32,410 bases of DNA from Desulfurivibrionaceae bacterium (GTDB lineage Bacteria; Desulfobacterota; Desulfobulbia; Desulfobulbales; UBA5123): the NCBI GenBank assembly GCA_030145325.1, contig JAQYVW010000036.1, forward strand, positions 1-32,410, read 5' to 3'. The notes beneath the pieces were generated by a model. That model did no database searches. It was not told where the DNA came from and saw only the letters and a program-made list of their open reading frames with translations. Shown in pieces: positions 31,303 through 32,410 of the stretch. Position 1 is the stretch's first letter. Every line of letters starts with the position of its first letter. The position numbers and the translations under genes are program-made.

Positions 31303-32410
31303 ATGCAACGTAATGCTTTAAGTTTACTTATAATTTCCATGTTCTTGCTGCTCGCCTGCGCAAATAATAGCGAGAACCGGCAAAGAACAATCATCATTGA
31401 TGATGCCCACCTGCTCACTGGTAATGCAGACTTGCTGCAATCTTATAAGGAATATAATCAGCAACTGCTCAAGGATTATCAGATCGATTTTCGGGTTGTG
31501 ACCACTGCCAGTGATACGGATATTAACACCTTTGCCCAGCGTGCTTTTTCGGCCTTTACCGCTGAGAGCGGGACCAAGGCAGGGCGGGCCATCCTCCTGG
31601 TGATAAACAGCAAGCAGGATTTGGCGCGGCTAGAAGTTTCAATGGCCCTTGAGCCCATTTATACTGATATCTTTACTTCCTTTATTGAAGAGCAACACAT
31701 GGTGCATTTTTTTCGTGATGGTCGTCTGGCCGAGGGGGTCTTTGCCACCACCGAGACCATCTATAGTCGCGCTGGGGATGCTGCCAAGGGTAAAGAATTT
31801 TTGGGTGAGATGCCCAATCGTTCACTGGGCGGCGGCGCAAAAACCAACGCAGATATTGGCAAGAAAGAGCTGAATGTTAAATCGGTCCAGCCCGTTTTGG
31901 CTTCGGTTACCGATAGTCCAGCCCAAGTCTTGGCTAAATATATTGAATCGCGGCGAGCTCATAACGATAATCCGAACCTGGATATCTTTACGGATGCTTC
32001 CAAGGTTTTTTTCCGCAACTGGACCGTTACCCCGGTGCAGATGGACAATGAGGTTCGGTTCTTTGGTAAGTGTACCGCAGCGGAAACAATCGTTGCTGAT
32101 GATCAGGATTTTGCGGTGGTTATGTTTCCCCTTAAGCAGCGAAAATGTTCCCCCTATTTCTTCCGGCAAGAGCAGGGCAGCTGGAAACTTGATTTCGCCA
32201 CCATGACTAAGTTGATCCGTTTTAATCAGGAAATGAAATGGCATCTTATTCTTGAGTGGCAAGAGAACCTGAAAAAACAGAATTATGCCAGGCTCACCCA
32301 AGAGGGCTTGTTGCCGCCCAAGGTCAGCGCCTTGCTTGCTCCTTATCTGTTTGCCTTTGTTGATTTTCGATACGATAAAAACGGCTTCCCTTATGACGAT
32401 TGGGGCAAGG
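31303..32410 (+). CDS. TPM-domain lipoprotein, 3' end outside the window
   Basis: The reading frame starts at ATG 31303 (AAAGGA nine bases upstream) and runs off the window after about 369 codons. A lipoprotein signal ends in LLLAC, with the lipidated Cys at residue 19. Residues of about 28-160 resemble a TPM domain, the fold once called TPM phosphatase and common in envelope proteins: IIIDDAHLLTGNADLLQSY, FRVVTTASDTDINTFAQRAF, KAGRAILLVINSKQDLARLEVS and FRDGRLAEGVFATTETIYSR. A poly-basic Ala/Ser linker follows. The second half (WTVTPVQMDNEVRFFGKC onward) looks like a separate ligand-binding domain I do not recognise. Function is unknown; envelope quality control has been proposed for some relatives. 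Confidence 0.8.
   Translation, partial: MQRNALSLLIISMFLLLACANNSENRQRTIIIDDAHLLTGNADLLQSYKEYNQQLLKDYQIDFRVVTTASDTDINTFAQRAFSAFTAESGTKAGRAILLVINSKQDLARLEVSMALEPIYTDIFTSFIEEQHMVHFFRDGRLAEGVFATTETIYSRAGDAAKGKEFLGEMPNRSLGGGAKTNADIGKKELNVKSVQPVLASVTDSPAQVLAKYIESRRAHNDNPNLDIFTDASKVFFRNWTVTPVQMDNEVRFFGKCTAAETIVADDQDFAVVMFPLKQRKCSPYFFRQEQGSWKLDFATMTKLIRFNQEMKWHLILEWQENLKKQNYARLTQEGLLPPKVSALLAPYLFAFVDFRYDKNGFPYDDWGK

Noticed and set aside
1-32410. CRISPR arrays, tRNA or rRNA genes
   Set aside because: No regularly spaced direct repeats, cloverleaf sequences or rRNA segments were seen in reading through the window.

Overview
The window reads as chromosomal DNA of a Gram-negative anaerobe, most likely a Desulfobacterota bacterium of the Desulfobulbales type. 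This is inference from gene content: a full Na+-NQR cluster with apbE and nqrM, a cdaA-cdaR-glmM set, HD-GYP signalling, a lipoprotein, a Tat-type signal, and several UUG or GUG starts. There is no rRNA, tRNA, CRISPR array or intact mobile element. Most of the window is housekeeping; the less ordinary features lie in fused genes, regulatory DNA and the gaps between genes.

Layout. Bases 1-2400 hold a truncated antirepressor-like gene, a truA interrupted by an in-frame TGA, and a small two-helix membrane protein. Bases 2430-10410 are on the minus strand: a Cys-rich PAS protein, then an operon read apbE-nqrA-B-C-D-E-F-nqrM, in which almost every junction overlaps or nearly touches. Bases 10410-10870 hold mobile-element debris, including the first codons of an IS1595-like transposase. 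Next on the minus strand come a DUF445 membrane protein and a prephenate dehydratase-ACT-prephenate dehydrogenase fusion. On the plus strand follows a 981-residue helicase fused to a DEDD exonuclease (MrfA plus MrfB in one chain). A bidirectional terminator separates it from a periplasmic SH3-repeat protein. After a MITE-like palindrome come a DUF3047 protein and a GAF/HD-GYP phosphodiesterase that overlaps tlyA tail to tail. Then, on the minus strand, lies cdaA-cdaR-glmM-tlyA (c-di-AMP synthesis, cell-wall precursor synthesis, rRNA methylation).

The last third is plus strand: rpsT (UUG start) followed by the tryptophan operon trpL-trpE-trpG-trpD-trpC-trpF. The trp leader encodes a 23-residue peptide with a Trp-Trp pair and a final Trp. 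It is followed by a classical terminator and an 8-bp competing antiterminator, so ribosome-mediated attenuation can be read directly from the sequence. trpB and trpA do not follow; instead there are about 600 bases without a convincing gene, then a TPM-domain lipoprotein that runs off the window.

A family of imperfect palindromes (core GTAACTGCTCACAGGGTAGC) occurs three times between genes (1647-1754, 3049-3155, 25047-25100). One copy overlaps the apparent start of the PAS gene. I see no wholly new multi-gene system. The best leads are the repeat family, the two domain fusions, the interrupted truA and the rpsT-trpL arrangement.
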